Shown here: one piece after another, positions 1 to 10,091 of the stretch | How the letters are laid out: each line of letters begins with the position of its first letter | How positions within the stretch are numbered: the first letter of the stretch is position 1 | Assembly (NCBI GenBank): GCA_022749755.1 | Contig: CM040442.1 | Location: 10,452,457-10,516,456, forward strand | Length of the DNA stretch: 64,000 bases | Source: Azadirachta indica | Lineage: Eukaryota > Streptophyta > Magnoliopsida > Sapindales > Meliaceae | Direction of reading: 5' to 3' | Made by a program: the position numbers and the translations under genes | The notes under the pieces: generated by a model | Told to the model about the DNA's origin: nothing | Database searches by the model: none | Seen by the model: only the letters and a program-made list of their open reading frames with translations

Positions 1-1342
1 CTCGAATACCAGCAGAAATTTTAGTTTTTATGAACATCATACTTAAGCGATTAGATCGCTCCCATCGTTCATAAAAAGCAATTTCAGCTTGACTACTGAT
101 TTCGGTAATAATTGGTTCATCTTTCCGTATAGCATAATCAATGTCCATCCACCCTAAATGAAGGAGAATTCTTTCCTTCCAAACCTTATAGTTATCACCT
201 TTCAACTCAGGAATGTCACATTTGATATCAGAAAAATTTGTAGATTGTATAACTGCATAATTAAACATACATGCTTATATATAATATGAATTGAGGCTAA
301 TAAACAGATATCATGTTCTACCAATATAAATCACGTTGTAAAATATGAATTAATGAACATAAAACTTGCCTGTGGGCTAAAGTTTTAATTCAAGCATATT
401 CATATTTATATATGTATATATAAATCTATACAATAAAACTATCAAATTATGTTCCTTTTCCTAATTCCTGTGGGTAATTAAGAAAATAATTTGATATTTT
501 ATTCTAATTAATCATATAAATATAATAAAAATTCCTGTGGGATAAAATTTATGATATTAAATATGATTAATTACAAGTAATGTCATCTTCTTATACATGA
601 TCCTAAAATACTCAAAATATAATTTTGTATAATTAAAGATGCTGTGGCTAATCCTTAATTAAGCAAAATTATACGGATCATAGACATTTAATTTTAATCA
701 TAAATTGGTTATATAAATTGTATGAAACAATAAGACATAATTTTAATTATATGTCCCAAAATAATCAAATAAGTTGCATGTTATTATTTACTAAACATAC
801 AGAAACTACATGTCATATTACCAAAATAATAAAAACGACATGTCATACGAGTTCAAAAGTAAAAACTACATGTCATATTAAGTCATTTAAAAAATGACAT
901 GTCTTATTATTTAACATAAGCAGATGACATGTCATACAATATCATGCAGAAAACGACATGTCATACTATTTAGCATATAGCAGATGACATGTTATATGAC
1001 ATTATCTTTAACCTCCAGCAAACGATTTTTTTTTTTTAATTATAGAAACGAATTATCTCTTATTTGATTCCAGAAATAAAAATCATCAAATCAAATCCCA
1101 AACCAGCAATCCAATTTCATAATGATTTCTAGTATTATTATTAATCAATAATACTGGACAATAAATTCGATTTCCTAAATAATAACCTTTTAACCGAATT
1201 TATCAAAAACAAAGCAGAGGCAATGACAACGGCTCTGCTACCAAATATTACCTATTTCATATACGATCTAGCATGCTTTACTAATCATAATAGCATATAG
1301 ATCAAATGCGGAATTAAACCCAAAAGACATACCTCCTGCCAT
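1..1342 (-). CDS. Partial copia gag polyprotein, possibly spliced (exon 1 1342-1333, exon 2 252-1)
   Basis: The large exon (252-1) is open to the window edge and encodes the N-terminal gag region, which packages the element RNA in virus-like particles. No ATG fits upstream in that exon. An ATG at 1342 gives ATG GCA GGA G followed by GTATGT (donor 1332-1331). An acceptor TTATGCAG ends at 253. Joining them keeps the frame and gives an N-terminus MAGVIQSTNFSDI. The implied intron (253-1332, 1,080 bases) contains the primer site and leader, so only unspliced RNA could be reverse-transcribed. The gag homology is seen directly. The splicing is inference. Confidence 0.5.
780..1000. repeat. Dispersed ACATGTCAT repeats in the copia leader
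   Basis: About seven copies of ACATGTCAT, or the longer near-palindrome ATGACATGTCAT, occur every 28-40 bases with AT-rich sequence between them. Just to the left (about 365-650) a second motif, CCTGTGGG or GCTGTGGC, recurs three to four times. These arrays lie between the primer site and gag, where retroelements often carry regulatory or packaging signals. Confidence 0.7.
1231..1243 (-). other. Primer-binding site (initiator tRNA-Met type)
   Basis: Minus-strand TGGTAGCAGAGCC lies directly inside the LTR. It matches the usual TGGTATCAGAGC complement of the 3' end of initiator methionine tRNA with one difference. It sets the orientation of the element and the LTR edge. Confidence 0.7.
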
Positions 1343-1679
1343 TGTCGTCTTTCACAATCTGGTGATGAAAAATTACTGGTTTATGGTTATTCTAAAACTT
1401 ACAATTTCTATACGATGGTGTATATTTCTTAAAAGAAATTGTTGGTTTAGGAACCTAACCAAGAGCTGTATTTATAGGCTCTGCCCATCACAGAAATCAT
1501 AAAAAACTACCAGAAACTGCTAGAACGTGTAACTATTTAATTGTCAAAAACTGTCAGAACATGTAACAACTACTAGAACATGTAATAAACTGCACAAAAA
1601 CTGACAGAAACTTTACAACACACGTTCCCACTTAAGATAATGAAAATCGTGGGCCACTTATAGTTAAAAAATTCTAACA
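1244..1679 (-). repeat. 5' LTR of the partial copia element
   Basis: On minus it starts TGTTAGAATT and ends just before the primer-binding site. A good TATA box (CCTATAAATAC, near 1475-1485) lies in the middle, as expected for the U3/R boundary. The end is not the usual CA, so the inner edge is accurate to a few bases only. The LTR also carries an ATG (1342-1340) directly followed by a splice-donor-like sequence. Confidence 0.65.
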
Positions 1680-2492
1680 TCTTGATCGTCTTCGACTCGG
1701 GGTAGCCGAGACTTACTGTCATTCACTCCCTCCTAGGGGATTGTCTCAAGCATAAGCTTTCCTTAAGTGACTCTAGTTCACTACTAGTGTGGTTTTCCCC
1801 ACAATGACAATAACACAGTGCTCCGCATACTTTTAGCCCCCAAGTTCTATCCATTTTGCACCAAATCTTCCATTTGTTCCATTAAAGCACTCTGAGGTGT
1901 TATGCGCCTAATCTCGATGAAAGTAAAAAAATTTCATCTTCTTCACCCGAGATATATTACTATCCAAAGGCTTGGGTTTTGTTAATAACCTTGAATCTCG
2001 CATGGCCACAAGGATCTACTCTTTTGTTGCATTTAAAAGGGTGTAAGTCTCACATACGGAAAGGAGATTCTTTGGGTTCCCTTGGCTCTATGTGCGTGTG
2101 TTGTGCCCCAAAGCCTTTGGTGTATTAGGATCATCATAGACGTTCCCTCAGTTTTATGACCAATTGTGGAACCACTGTATGAAGGCTTTAATTTAGCTCT
2201 ATTTTCCCTTTGCTTAATGTCAAATAGGCTGTCTGGTCCTTCTCCAATTCCCTTGCACCTCCAATTTGATTTACAAACTCTATACACAAGTTGGAGAATG
2301 AGTGAATACTTGCCGGCTTCATCTTTTCGTACCAACATATTGCTAGCCCTAAGAGCATCAAAGGAAAGAATTTTTACATAACACTATGTGTAGCTCCTTG
2401 CACTCCTATGAGCTCTCTACATAACTTTAAATGAGCTACCTAGTCGGTATAGCCCGTGTTGGACAACAATTGTAGGATTGTGAAATTTTAGG

Positions 2493-2921
2493 TAGGAGTG
2501 GGCAAAAATATGAAAACACCATAATAGACTAAACCAGAACTGATAGGTTCGGTCTAGTTTTAATTTTATTTAGTGGGGTCTTGTTTTTAGTTTTTGAAAA
2601 ATTGAATTTTTTTATCCTGTTTAATTATTAATCCAAAAAAATTTAAAACGGACTGGAAATAGATTTTTAATATTTTTTATTATCTAAATAATATTATTTT
2701 ACATATATTTAGTATTAAAATAATATCGTTTTGTGAACATTTTAAGAAAATAATAATAAAAAATAAAAGCGTAAAAAACTGAATCGAACTGGATCGATTC
2801 TATTCAGTTGAAAATATATTCGATTTAGTTCCAGTTCATTTCTATTTTAGTTTGATCTGGTCCGATTCCAGAAAAGAAAAATTCAGATATATATTTTTGG
2901 TGTGGTTTGTGCCTACGTCTA
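2493..2921. mobile_element. hAT-like MITE
   Basis: The ends are inverted copies: TAGGAGTGGGCAAAA at the left and TTTGTGCCTACGTCTA at the right, close to the TAGGGGTGGCA-type ends of hAT elements. The flanking 8-mers attttagg and aatcgagg agree at five of eight positions, which would fit an old 8-bp target duplication. The inside is AT-rich with GGTTCGGTCTAG / GAACTGGATCGATT-like blocks common in such elements and has no coding potential. Confidence 0.5.
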
Positions 2922-3778
2922 AATCGAGGGTAATCAAGCTTGCAGCATCTCCATCGCAAAGGATGAGTCTAACTCCACTAGCGGCTTCTCTGTGCTTCGT
3001 GGATCTTAAGTAGTCCGTTGCAGGCTGACAATCACTTCCTCCAAATGTTTGATTCGGTCTATCACTTGCGAGGGAACATGCTCTTTGTTTTCCCCTACTT
3101 ACTGCCCTGTGGTTTTGTGGTACTCAAATGGCCCTTTCCTGACATCCTTATTATGTGCATGTTCATCCCATACACGCACCCGTGAGCTGGTTTGCATGCT
3201 TTCTGCCCCTCCTTCCTCTCGTGGCTGCCCATAGAGACATATCCACTATGGCTACAGCGTTCTCCAAGTAGACGAACAACCGTATGGTGCCATCTTCGCT
3301 TATTAATAGGTTTCTTGGACTCTGGTCATTGCCCCTAAGTCATGATTACTACTTCGGCAGGCAATAAGAGAACACTCATAGTCAAAGTGGTCTGGTTCTT
3401 CGACAAACCGGCTTCCATCCCTGCTATTTTTGTGGCGCTTACGTGCCTAATTGCCCCAAATGCAGGTCTTCACCTTTCTCGAGTGCATTTTTCTGTTTCT
3501 CTCTTTAATTGTGTCTACAACTCTTATCACTTGTTATTGTAAGCCCTCGTTTTGTTGACATCAGTGCCCGTACTTGTTTTTCTAGGTCTACTTTCCTCAT
3601 GTTTTGCATCACCAGGTGGGAAACAACTTTCATGTCTCCGTTCATCTCCTCCCCACGCCCTTGCCTGGCCATCGTAGGTATCAGTCTTTGGACACGCCTG
3701 TTGAAGGTTTCCTAAAACATCCTCCCGGTACCTTTGATAGATGACTTTTTACTATGTGTCTCCACAAACGGTGCCAAA

Positions 3779-4215
3779 TGTTGATCCTACAGCTTATATA
3801 GGTTAAAATTTTCTCAAGAAAGTATGTACCTACCTTCTTCCTTTTTCTTATAGCTTATATATGTTAGGGCGTTGATCGTGGCCCCACGTGATCCGCTGTG
3901 TCTTGCCATATGAGATCACGAAGCTCACATGTTCCCATTTTTCTATAATTCCTTCAATGGGTTCTTGGACAAGGAAATATGGTCACCGCCTATTTGGATA
4001 ACATGCTTATTGCCCACTGGTTGCCTGGCTGAAACCTTCTACATGCCTTTCACTACTAAACCATGTCACCTTTGTACAATGCTTACTCGTCGCATTTATT
4101 GAACCCCACGAAACCTTATTCTCACATTTATATCACTTCTCGTTGGACTCCCAATCCTCGGGTGGGGTCTCCATGGCCCACCTCGTGAAAGTGGTAATAC
4201 CGTGATGGCCGTTGC
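3779..4215 (-). repeat. Putative LTR of the decayed gypsy-like element
   Basis: The inner edge is set by the primer-site-like sequence at 3760-3776. TATATAAG boxes on minus (near 3795 and 3860) would suit a U3/R boundary. The outer edge is not clear and is set only by the drop into AT-rich DNA near 4,215-4,250. No second LTR is visible. Confidence 0.35.
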
Positions 4216-4255
4216 CACGGGAGATATAGTAGATATTTTAGATTTTGCATATCAT

Positions 4256-4949
4256 TATTTTAACGAAGTGATACCACTCATCCAGTATCAATGTGCACGC
4301 TTTAAGATCGTGCCATGTGTAGAACAATCACAATCAATATTCGGACAAGCCCCAAACAATAAATTTAATTGAATTTATCAAAATTGAATATTTAATGTAA
4401 AGTGACAGTTACAGTTTAGAAATGTAATTTCATTAATTAGTCCTATTTGATCTCATTTGAAATCTTATGCTAAGTAAGGATCTTCTTTTCTTTTTTCACT
4501 GAAGTCAGAATGATTCTCTGTAAAACACTCCTATTTTGGTTTTTAACTTATATATCAAAATTTGTCAAAAATATTTTTACGGAATAAAATTACAAAATTT
4601 ATAATTTAAATATGAATATCAAAAATTTCAATAAATTAAATATTTTTTTTTATTACTGAGACTTGTAATTTATTATTTAAAATTTATATATATTTACAAT
4701 TTCACATATCAAGTTTAGAATTTTCAAAACATATATGTAAAGATATTAATTTTAATTTTTTTATTTTATAAAAATAAACAACTCAACATTTATACGTAAT
4801 GTTTAAGGTGAGAAAAACAAATTACATTAATTAAATTCAAATTTCAATCAGATTTAAATTTCAATATTATTTTTTCTTTACACAAAAATAAAAAAAGAAC
4901 ACTATTTAAGCAGAAAAACAACTGTTACTTCACAGCAAGCAACTCAATT
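4256..4949. other. AT-rich spacer, no gene seen
   Basis: Between the gypsy-like relic and the 3' end of the ankyrin/PGG gene there is only AT-rich sequence without usable frames. It should contain the 3' UTR and polyadenylation region of the minus-strand gene. Confidence 0.6.
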
Positions 4950-7900
4950 TTAAAAGTGGAAAGAGAGATTGGTATTAAATTTCATAAAACTAAGCATGTT
5001 TCTATCGATTTTCAGAATTACATGGAAGATTTCTGATGAATCTTGAAACCAGTAGCTTGAAAAATTGGAAACCTTGATCAAGGATAAAGAAAATTTGGAC
5101 TGCAGCTGGGAAAAAGAAATTTTCGACTGCAGCTCGGGAAAGGAAAAATAAACTGGTTCTGCAGCGTTCTGAAACACCTTGATCCAGAATCGACCAGAGC
5201 TCAAAAAGTAATTACTCTCATCCGGATCTACTAATAAGCCGAGCCTTGTAAACATCCACATCGATAACCGGGTGATTGGATTAAAAGATGGTGGCCCTGG
5301 AATAAAAGCTGCTAGCGCTGGGATCCTCAGCGTTTCAAAACCATCAACTCTCTCGTTAAAGTCTATCGCAGTCATCAAGGAAGCACTTGACGAGTGCAGA
5401 TAAAATAGTGTGTCGAAACAATTGATAAAGAAGAAAATAAGTATGGGAAAGCCAATGCTAATGGAACAAACTGATATAGCAAGTATTAGATGATTGGACA
5501 AGACTATGAGCAAACCGGTCACGAATGCGAGTAACATTGACACGAGTCCAATTGGCACCAAGACAATTGCGGCAGTGATAAGTTTCATTGACAGATCATT
5601 AACATTTCGATAAAAGAAGTGTCCGAAAATTAGAACTGCAGCAGTCATGGAAGCAGTCATGCCTATTGTAACAGTGATAACAAAAGCTTTGAAACCTTTT
5701 TCTGCAATCAAAACCGGCTTGCCCTCATGATTATAACCACCTGGAATGGTGAAAGCTGATGTAAATGTGAATGTGGCTATCAGTGTTGCCATCACTAAGA
5801 GAGTTCTAGCCATTTCGTCGTTTTTCTGACCTATGTTTATATTTTCTGTTCCACCAGAGCACCCATGTTCTAAGATGTCATATTGATACAGAGCTTGCCT
5901 TTCATAAGCCATGTTCAGTGCTTTTATAATCAAGAACTGCATGCAGCACAGAGTATGAAATGTAAATGTTACACAATCAAGTATTGCTTACAGGTAATAT
6001 GTAACTTCACTTACCTTCGAAATTTCCCCACTATTCTTTGAAGATTTAGCAATTGCCAGAGCAGTCTGCTGCTTATTGTTTGTTGCCCCAATATTCACAC
6101 TCACATTTCTCGCTAGAATGTAGACCACATTGATATGATTGTGCATGGCAGCAAGAAGTACAGGTGTATTCTCATCAACATCAGGCGAGTTAATCAAATC
6201 TTCTGCCTCAGGCAGCTTTAAAATAAAAGCCACAATATCTGCATGTCCATTTTCAGCTGCAAGATGAAGGACGTTTCGTTTCTTATGGTCAAGCATCTCG
6301 ATCGAATCTGGATAAGAACTGAGAAGTACTTGTAAGATTTTTAGCTGGCCATTCTTGGAGGCAAAGTGAAGAGGCGTTTGACCATTGCAGTCAGGTTGAT
6401 ATGCAAGGTTATCACCTTCAGCTGATAGAAGACATGCAATTTTAAGATGACCTTGCTGCATGGTGAAGAGGATTCCGATTATTCGTGTCCAGTCCTTCGA
6501 TGAGTTCTATTCTAGTTTTCAGTTTCTTGGAAACGATCACTGAATTTGAAAAACAAAACGAAGGATTATGCAATCTCATGATGCTTTTGGTACCAGAGAA
6601 AAAAAAAAAAAACAATGCATATATTCTGACGGTAATCACATTTTAAGACGGCACTGTGAAGAAGCGTGAGATCGTTGGGTCCTTTGAAGTCCAGAGAGGA
6701 TGGATTTTTCTCCATCATGAAGCAAGCAATATAAGTTAACCTCGAATCAATGGCCATGCAGAGTGGAGACTGCTTTGCGTCATTCACATAACTTATTGCT
6801 TGAGAGTCGTCATTTATCATCATGAACGCCATCTTCCGGTCACATTTCCTTACAGCATTATGTAGCGGGTGTTGCCTTCTATATCTTTCTTCGTTAAAAT
6901 TTCATCAGAAGATCCAATAGTTCTGTGCCTCATCAGCAATTTAACGACTCCAAAATTACCAGTCCTCGCGGCAATATGCATCGGAGTTTCATAATTCTGG
7001 TTCAGCTCTTGTGAAAGAATATGTTGATGTTCAAGTATTTTCTTTACAGCATAAATGTTTCCATATCTTGCAGCGACGTGGAGGGCTGTGTTACCTTGCT
7101 GAATTGTACCTGGAAAGCGATTCCCATTCAGACGCGTGAGTTCTCTGATTTCATGTACTCTCCCATCTCTCAATGCCCTAAACAATTTAAGATCCATGGC
7201 GATAGAGTCCCTGCCAAAAGTTTTAAGGATGTATTAACCTTTAGAAATGAGATAGGAAGGAATGGAACAATTTAGAAATTTTAACTTCTTTTATAATAAT
7301 TTATATGTTTTTCATCTAATAACATCTCATCAATATTTATATGGATGATAGATTGATGCCAGTAGTAGTATATATTAAGGCATGAATCAATATGAAGATT
7401 TTATCAAAATCCAAACAAATCCACAAATCCAGAACCGCAAACAAATCTAAGATCTACTCGGTGAGAGCAAACGCAGAGATACATAAAACTTAATTTTTCA
7501 AACCCAAATTGGGTACACACAGAACAATCGGATTGAATCAAAACTTATCTTTTCAAACCCAAATTGGCTACGTACAGAACAATCGAATTGAATCTTAGTG
7601 TTTAAAAGGAAAATTGCTTTGCAAACACTACCTTACCCTTACTTCCATTAACTGAGACTAAATTTGTCTACCATCAGGGATTAACAACACTGTTACAAAA
7701 ACTAATTTTGAATTCTCCCATCAATAAAGAAATTTCAAGAAAGCTAATAAGTAAAAACCTAAAATCAAGGGCTGGTATAGACTCCTTGACTTTGGTCCAA
7801 TACTAATATGATATTATACATTTAATTTCCAGTTCAGTAAAGATCTATTTTTAGTTTATCTCCATAGCTGGGAACAAAGATTTGAGATATAAGACTTAAA

Positions 7901-7986
7901 AACATATTAATGTCAACGAGTGGCCACCGTTACCTTTGAGAGATCGAAGGAGCGTTACTAGAAGAAGCTTGCTGGGATGCAGCCAT
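4950..7986 (-). pseudogene. Ankyrin-repeat/PGG-domain membrane protein, ACD6-like, with two frameshifts
   Basis: Four exons can be placed: 7986-7934 (ATG, MAASQQASSSNAPSISQ), 7210-6631, 6539-6015 and 5936-4950, all with GT-AG junctions in matching phase. Exons 2-3 encode at least six ankyrin repeats (e.g. GNTALHVAARYGN, NVLHLAAENGHADIV). Exon 4 encodes the PGG domain (MARTLLVMATLIATFTF...SAFTIPGGY), followed by about three more hydrophobic segments and a long C-terminal tail. Relatives such as Arabidopsis ACD6 are membrane proteins that promote salicylic-acid-dependent defence. Two breaks are visible. One C is missing near 6866, in the ACC CGC TAC stretch where the repeat needs T-P-L-H. A second shift lies near 6465, between LHHAA and GHLKIACLL. 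Unless these are assembly errors, the full protein of about 700 residues cannot be made. Confidence 0.8.
7488..7593. repeat. Two direct copies of about 53 bases in intron 1 of the ankyrin/PGG gene
   Basis: CTTATTTTTCAAACCCAAATTGG-type units (TTTTCAAACCCAAATTGG...ACAGAACAATCG) occur twice head to tail with few differences. A local tandem duplication; no function is evident. Confidence 0.7.
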
Positions 7987-8081
7987 TTTCTCTTTTTCTC
8001 GTTAAGCAAGAGTAGAGTTTCGTAAATCTTTCATATCACAACTACGGGGTAAGGTAGCTATCCGTAATTGCTTGCCCCCTT

Positions 8082-8089
8082 TTATATAC
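8082..8089 (-). promoter_or_regulatory. TATA box of the ankyrin/PGG gene
   Basis: Minus TATATAAA lies about 95 bases before the exon 1 ATG, which would give a 5' leader of roughly 60-70 bases. The position and sequence are typical of a plant core promoter. Confidence 0.55.
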
Positions 8090-8208
8090 AATTTTTCTCT
8101 CTGTTGTTTGTCAAAATAATATATATTTCATGCCTTAACCAATTAGGAATAAGTTGAGAAGTAAAATAAATATATAAAGTTAAGAATTAGGTATCCATCG
8201 TACTTTAA

Positions 8209-8239
<31 letters not shown>

Positions 8240-8739
8240 GAGAAAGATAATAACTCTTAAAATATATATATTTTTCCATTATTTATAAATAGTTGATTTT
8301 ATATATATTATAATCATCTTGTAGTTCTAAATTTAAGCACGTTATATTCAAAAGATGCCAAATGTCGTGGTCAATCAATTTGCTTGTGATACCTTCGTAA
8401 TAAAGGTTTTTAAGAAATTTTTTTTACTGCAAATTAAGTTCATGGGACGAGTGTTAAAATAACTTATAAGTGGAATAAATTGTTAAGAATTTATTACAGT
8501 CAATCTTACCTATGTATACAATAATACACATCATTATTAAGTGATGGAAAAATAAATAAATAAATAAATAAATAGAGTATCCGGTATTTTTGAAAGGATA
8601 TTCGGCATGCGAACACAAATTAAATATTGAGTATACCTTGTTAATATCATTACGTTATGGACTGTACCTTGTTAAACATTTCTGAGTGCCGTCTTAACAA
8701 ATTTCACTTTCATTATTTAATATATATATATATATATAT
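8209..8739. repeat. Three microsatellites: (TG)n(TA)n, (AAAT)n, (TA)n
   Basis: (TG)n followed by (TA)n at 8209-8239, (AAAT)n at about 8548-8574, and (TA)n at 8718-8739. Simple repeats in the spacer upstream of the ankyrin/PGG promoter. No gene is seen between 8,100 and 8,900. Confidence 0.85.
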
Positions 8740-8948
8740 CTAATTTCCAAATGCATTACTATTTGTAGTCCTACAATGTTTCCAAAAGCATTGTATTTCT
8801 AAAATGCTTGGATTGACAAATTTGCCGTAAATAATATTTTTTCTTAGTTTTAAAAGATATTTTAACAAGAAATTTCGAACACTCTTTCTTGGAGTTTAAT
8901 AACCAAGCAAATATTTAAGTACATAATTTATTGGTTTATTTGTTGATG

Positions 8949-9110
8949 CAGGATTAAGAAATTTGAAAATTTTGAAAGTGTTGGATTGACAAAATTATCC
9001 AAGATAATTCTATTCTCTTGATTCAGGATTCGCAAGATTTAGAAGCCTGAAAGTATTGGGTCTAAGTTATATTAATCTAAATTGTACTAAAATAATACAA
9101 CTTAGAAAAC
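8949..9110 (+). pseudogene. Receptor-like protein LRR exon relics (copy A)
   Basis: Two short pieces begin with splice-acceptor-like sequence. TTGATGCAG precedes 'GLRNLKILKVLD' (about 8952). GATTCAGG or GATTCGCAAG precedes 'ARFRSLKVLGLSYINLNCT' (about 9028). They match the small 24-residue LRR exons typical of the receptor-like proteins elsewhere in the window and the fuller copy at 16091-16430. No long frame remains. Confidence 0.6.
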
Positions 9111-9632
9111 TTATGTGATACCACTCTTATTCCTATTGTTATTTTATTTTTATGTTATTTAGCCATTCATATTATTTCTGCACGCATTCACACAAAGAAA
9201 AATTGAGTTTAATTTCATGCTTTAAGGCAAAAGAATCCAGTGCTACAAGGAAAAAGGATATTTCAAATTAGTTACCAAAGAATTTGATTTCTAATGTGGA
9301 TGATTTTTACACTTGCTGAAACAAATTAATGCAGTCATGTTACGTAACACCAAAATCTGAATGAATAATTCCATTGAGCATGAAGTAAATTTTACATTCA
9401 TCTCTTTTATCTATTCAACTTGTAAAAATTTGAGAAAATAATGGAATTTTATTAAAGCTAGCAATTATGAATAAGATGTTTTTATTTGAAATATTCGACA
9501 TTTAGCATAAAGAAGGACAAATAATTACTAGTCTTAACAACATCAATAAGTCTAGCTAGGCTAAGATAAAGTATAATATTACTGCAAACTAAACTTAATT
9601 AAGATGCGAAAGAAGATGAAGAAGTTCAACTT

Positions 9633-9892
9633 TTAGGCACGTGGTGATTGATCATCATCGTCAAAAGACAACAACATCTCCACAACTTTGCTCATGCTAG
9701 GTCTCGTAACCCTATCTTCTTGCACGTATGGTAGGGTTGCCTGAACCATGATTTCCATCTTATTTATGATGTAGTCACATTTTTCTTTAATCCATGCCTC
9801 GTTTGATGTAGCTACATTTTTCTTCTCCCTCACCATGTTGCCAAGGTTCCATGCTCTTTCATCCCTTTATTTTTATAGATTTTTGGAAGAAA
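9633..9892 (-). pseudogene. S-domain receptor kinase, 3' fragment (copy A)
   Basis: The 67-codon frame (9836-9633) corresponds to the last part of the kinase at 17082-17861: REKKNVATSNEAWIKE, then VQEDRVTRPSMSKVVEMLL and an acidic end DDDDQSPRA. Similarity continues to about 9885, where the copia element cuts it off. Part of subdomain XI and everything upstream are missing, so it is a dead fragment. Confidence 0.75.
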
Positions 9893-10091
9893 TGTTTTGT
9901 ATTTCTTGAGTTTAAACAATGTTTAAAATCATATTTATTTACATACAAACATAAAGAGTCAATCCATTAATTACGAAGGAACACATGCGATTTTGGAAGA
10001 TAATTGGACATTGGTGAATGACATTATGAACTTGAACATTTTAGTGCCATTCGGTGCCAACTTAGTTGAAGTTCATTGTTTGACATTAACA
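9893..10091 (-). repeat. 3' LTR of copia element 1
   Basis: 199 bases, TG...CA on both strands (plus TGTTTTGTAT...CATTAACA), directly next to a polypurine tract (minus GGGGGGA, 10098-10092). The matching 5' LTR is not found near 15.7 kb. Confidence 0.6.

Larger units (their letters stand above)
1..1679 (-). mobile_element. Ty1/copia retrotransposon, 5' part (LTR, primer site, leader, start of gag); rest lies outside the window
   Basis: Read on minus, the order is LTR (1679-1244), primer-binding site (1243-1231), a leader of about 1 kb, then a gag reading frame running off the window edge. The gag part (252-1) translates without stops and contains 'IPELKGDNYKVWKERILL', the typical beginning of a copia gag of the UBN2 type. 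Protease, integrase and reverse transcriptase would lie left of base 1. The element sits against a gypsy-like relic at 1680. Its target duplication cannot be checked because the other end is missing. The open gag suggests a fairly young copy. Confidence 0.8.
1680..4250 (-). mobile_element. Decayed, probably non-autonomous Ty3/gypsy-like element (primer site, leader, gag-like scrap)
   Basis: At 3760-3776, minus TGGCACCGTTTGTGG looks like a gypsy-type primer site (TGGCGCCGTT class), directly inside a likely LTR end (plus TGTTGATCC starts at 3779). Further in on minus is a gag-like start 'MARQGRGEEMNGDMK' (about 3,676), soon broken by stops. No protease, reverse transcriptase or integrase is readable. 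The base composition is clearly richer in GC than the flanks. It is interrupted by a MITE at 2493-2921 and abuts the copia LTR at 1679. Confidence 0.5.
8887..9892. repeat. Duplicated block, copy A
   Basis: This aligns with 16023 to about 17390: same order, same strands and long near-identical stretches (TTTAATAACCAAGCAAAT, AATTCCATTGAGCATGAA and others). It holds receptor-like-protein LRR exon pieces on plus and the 3' end of a receptor kinase on minus. It lacks about 200 bases between the two LRR exons and about 160 bases further on that copy B keeps. It stops where the copia LTR begins at 9893. Confidence 0.8.

Noticed and set aside
780..1000. Regularly spaced near-palindromes that look at first like a CRISPR array
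   Set aside because: The motif is only 9-12 bases, spacing varies, the host is a plant, and the array lies in a copia leader.
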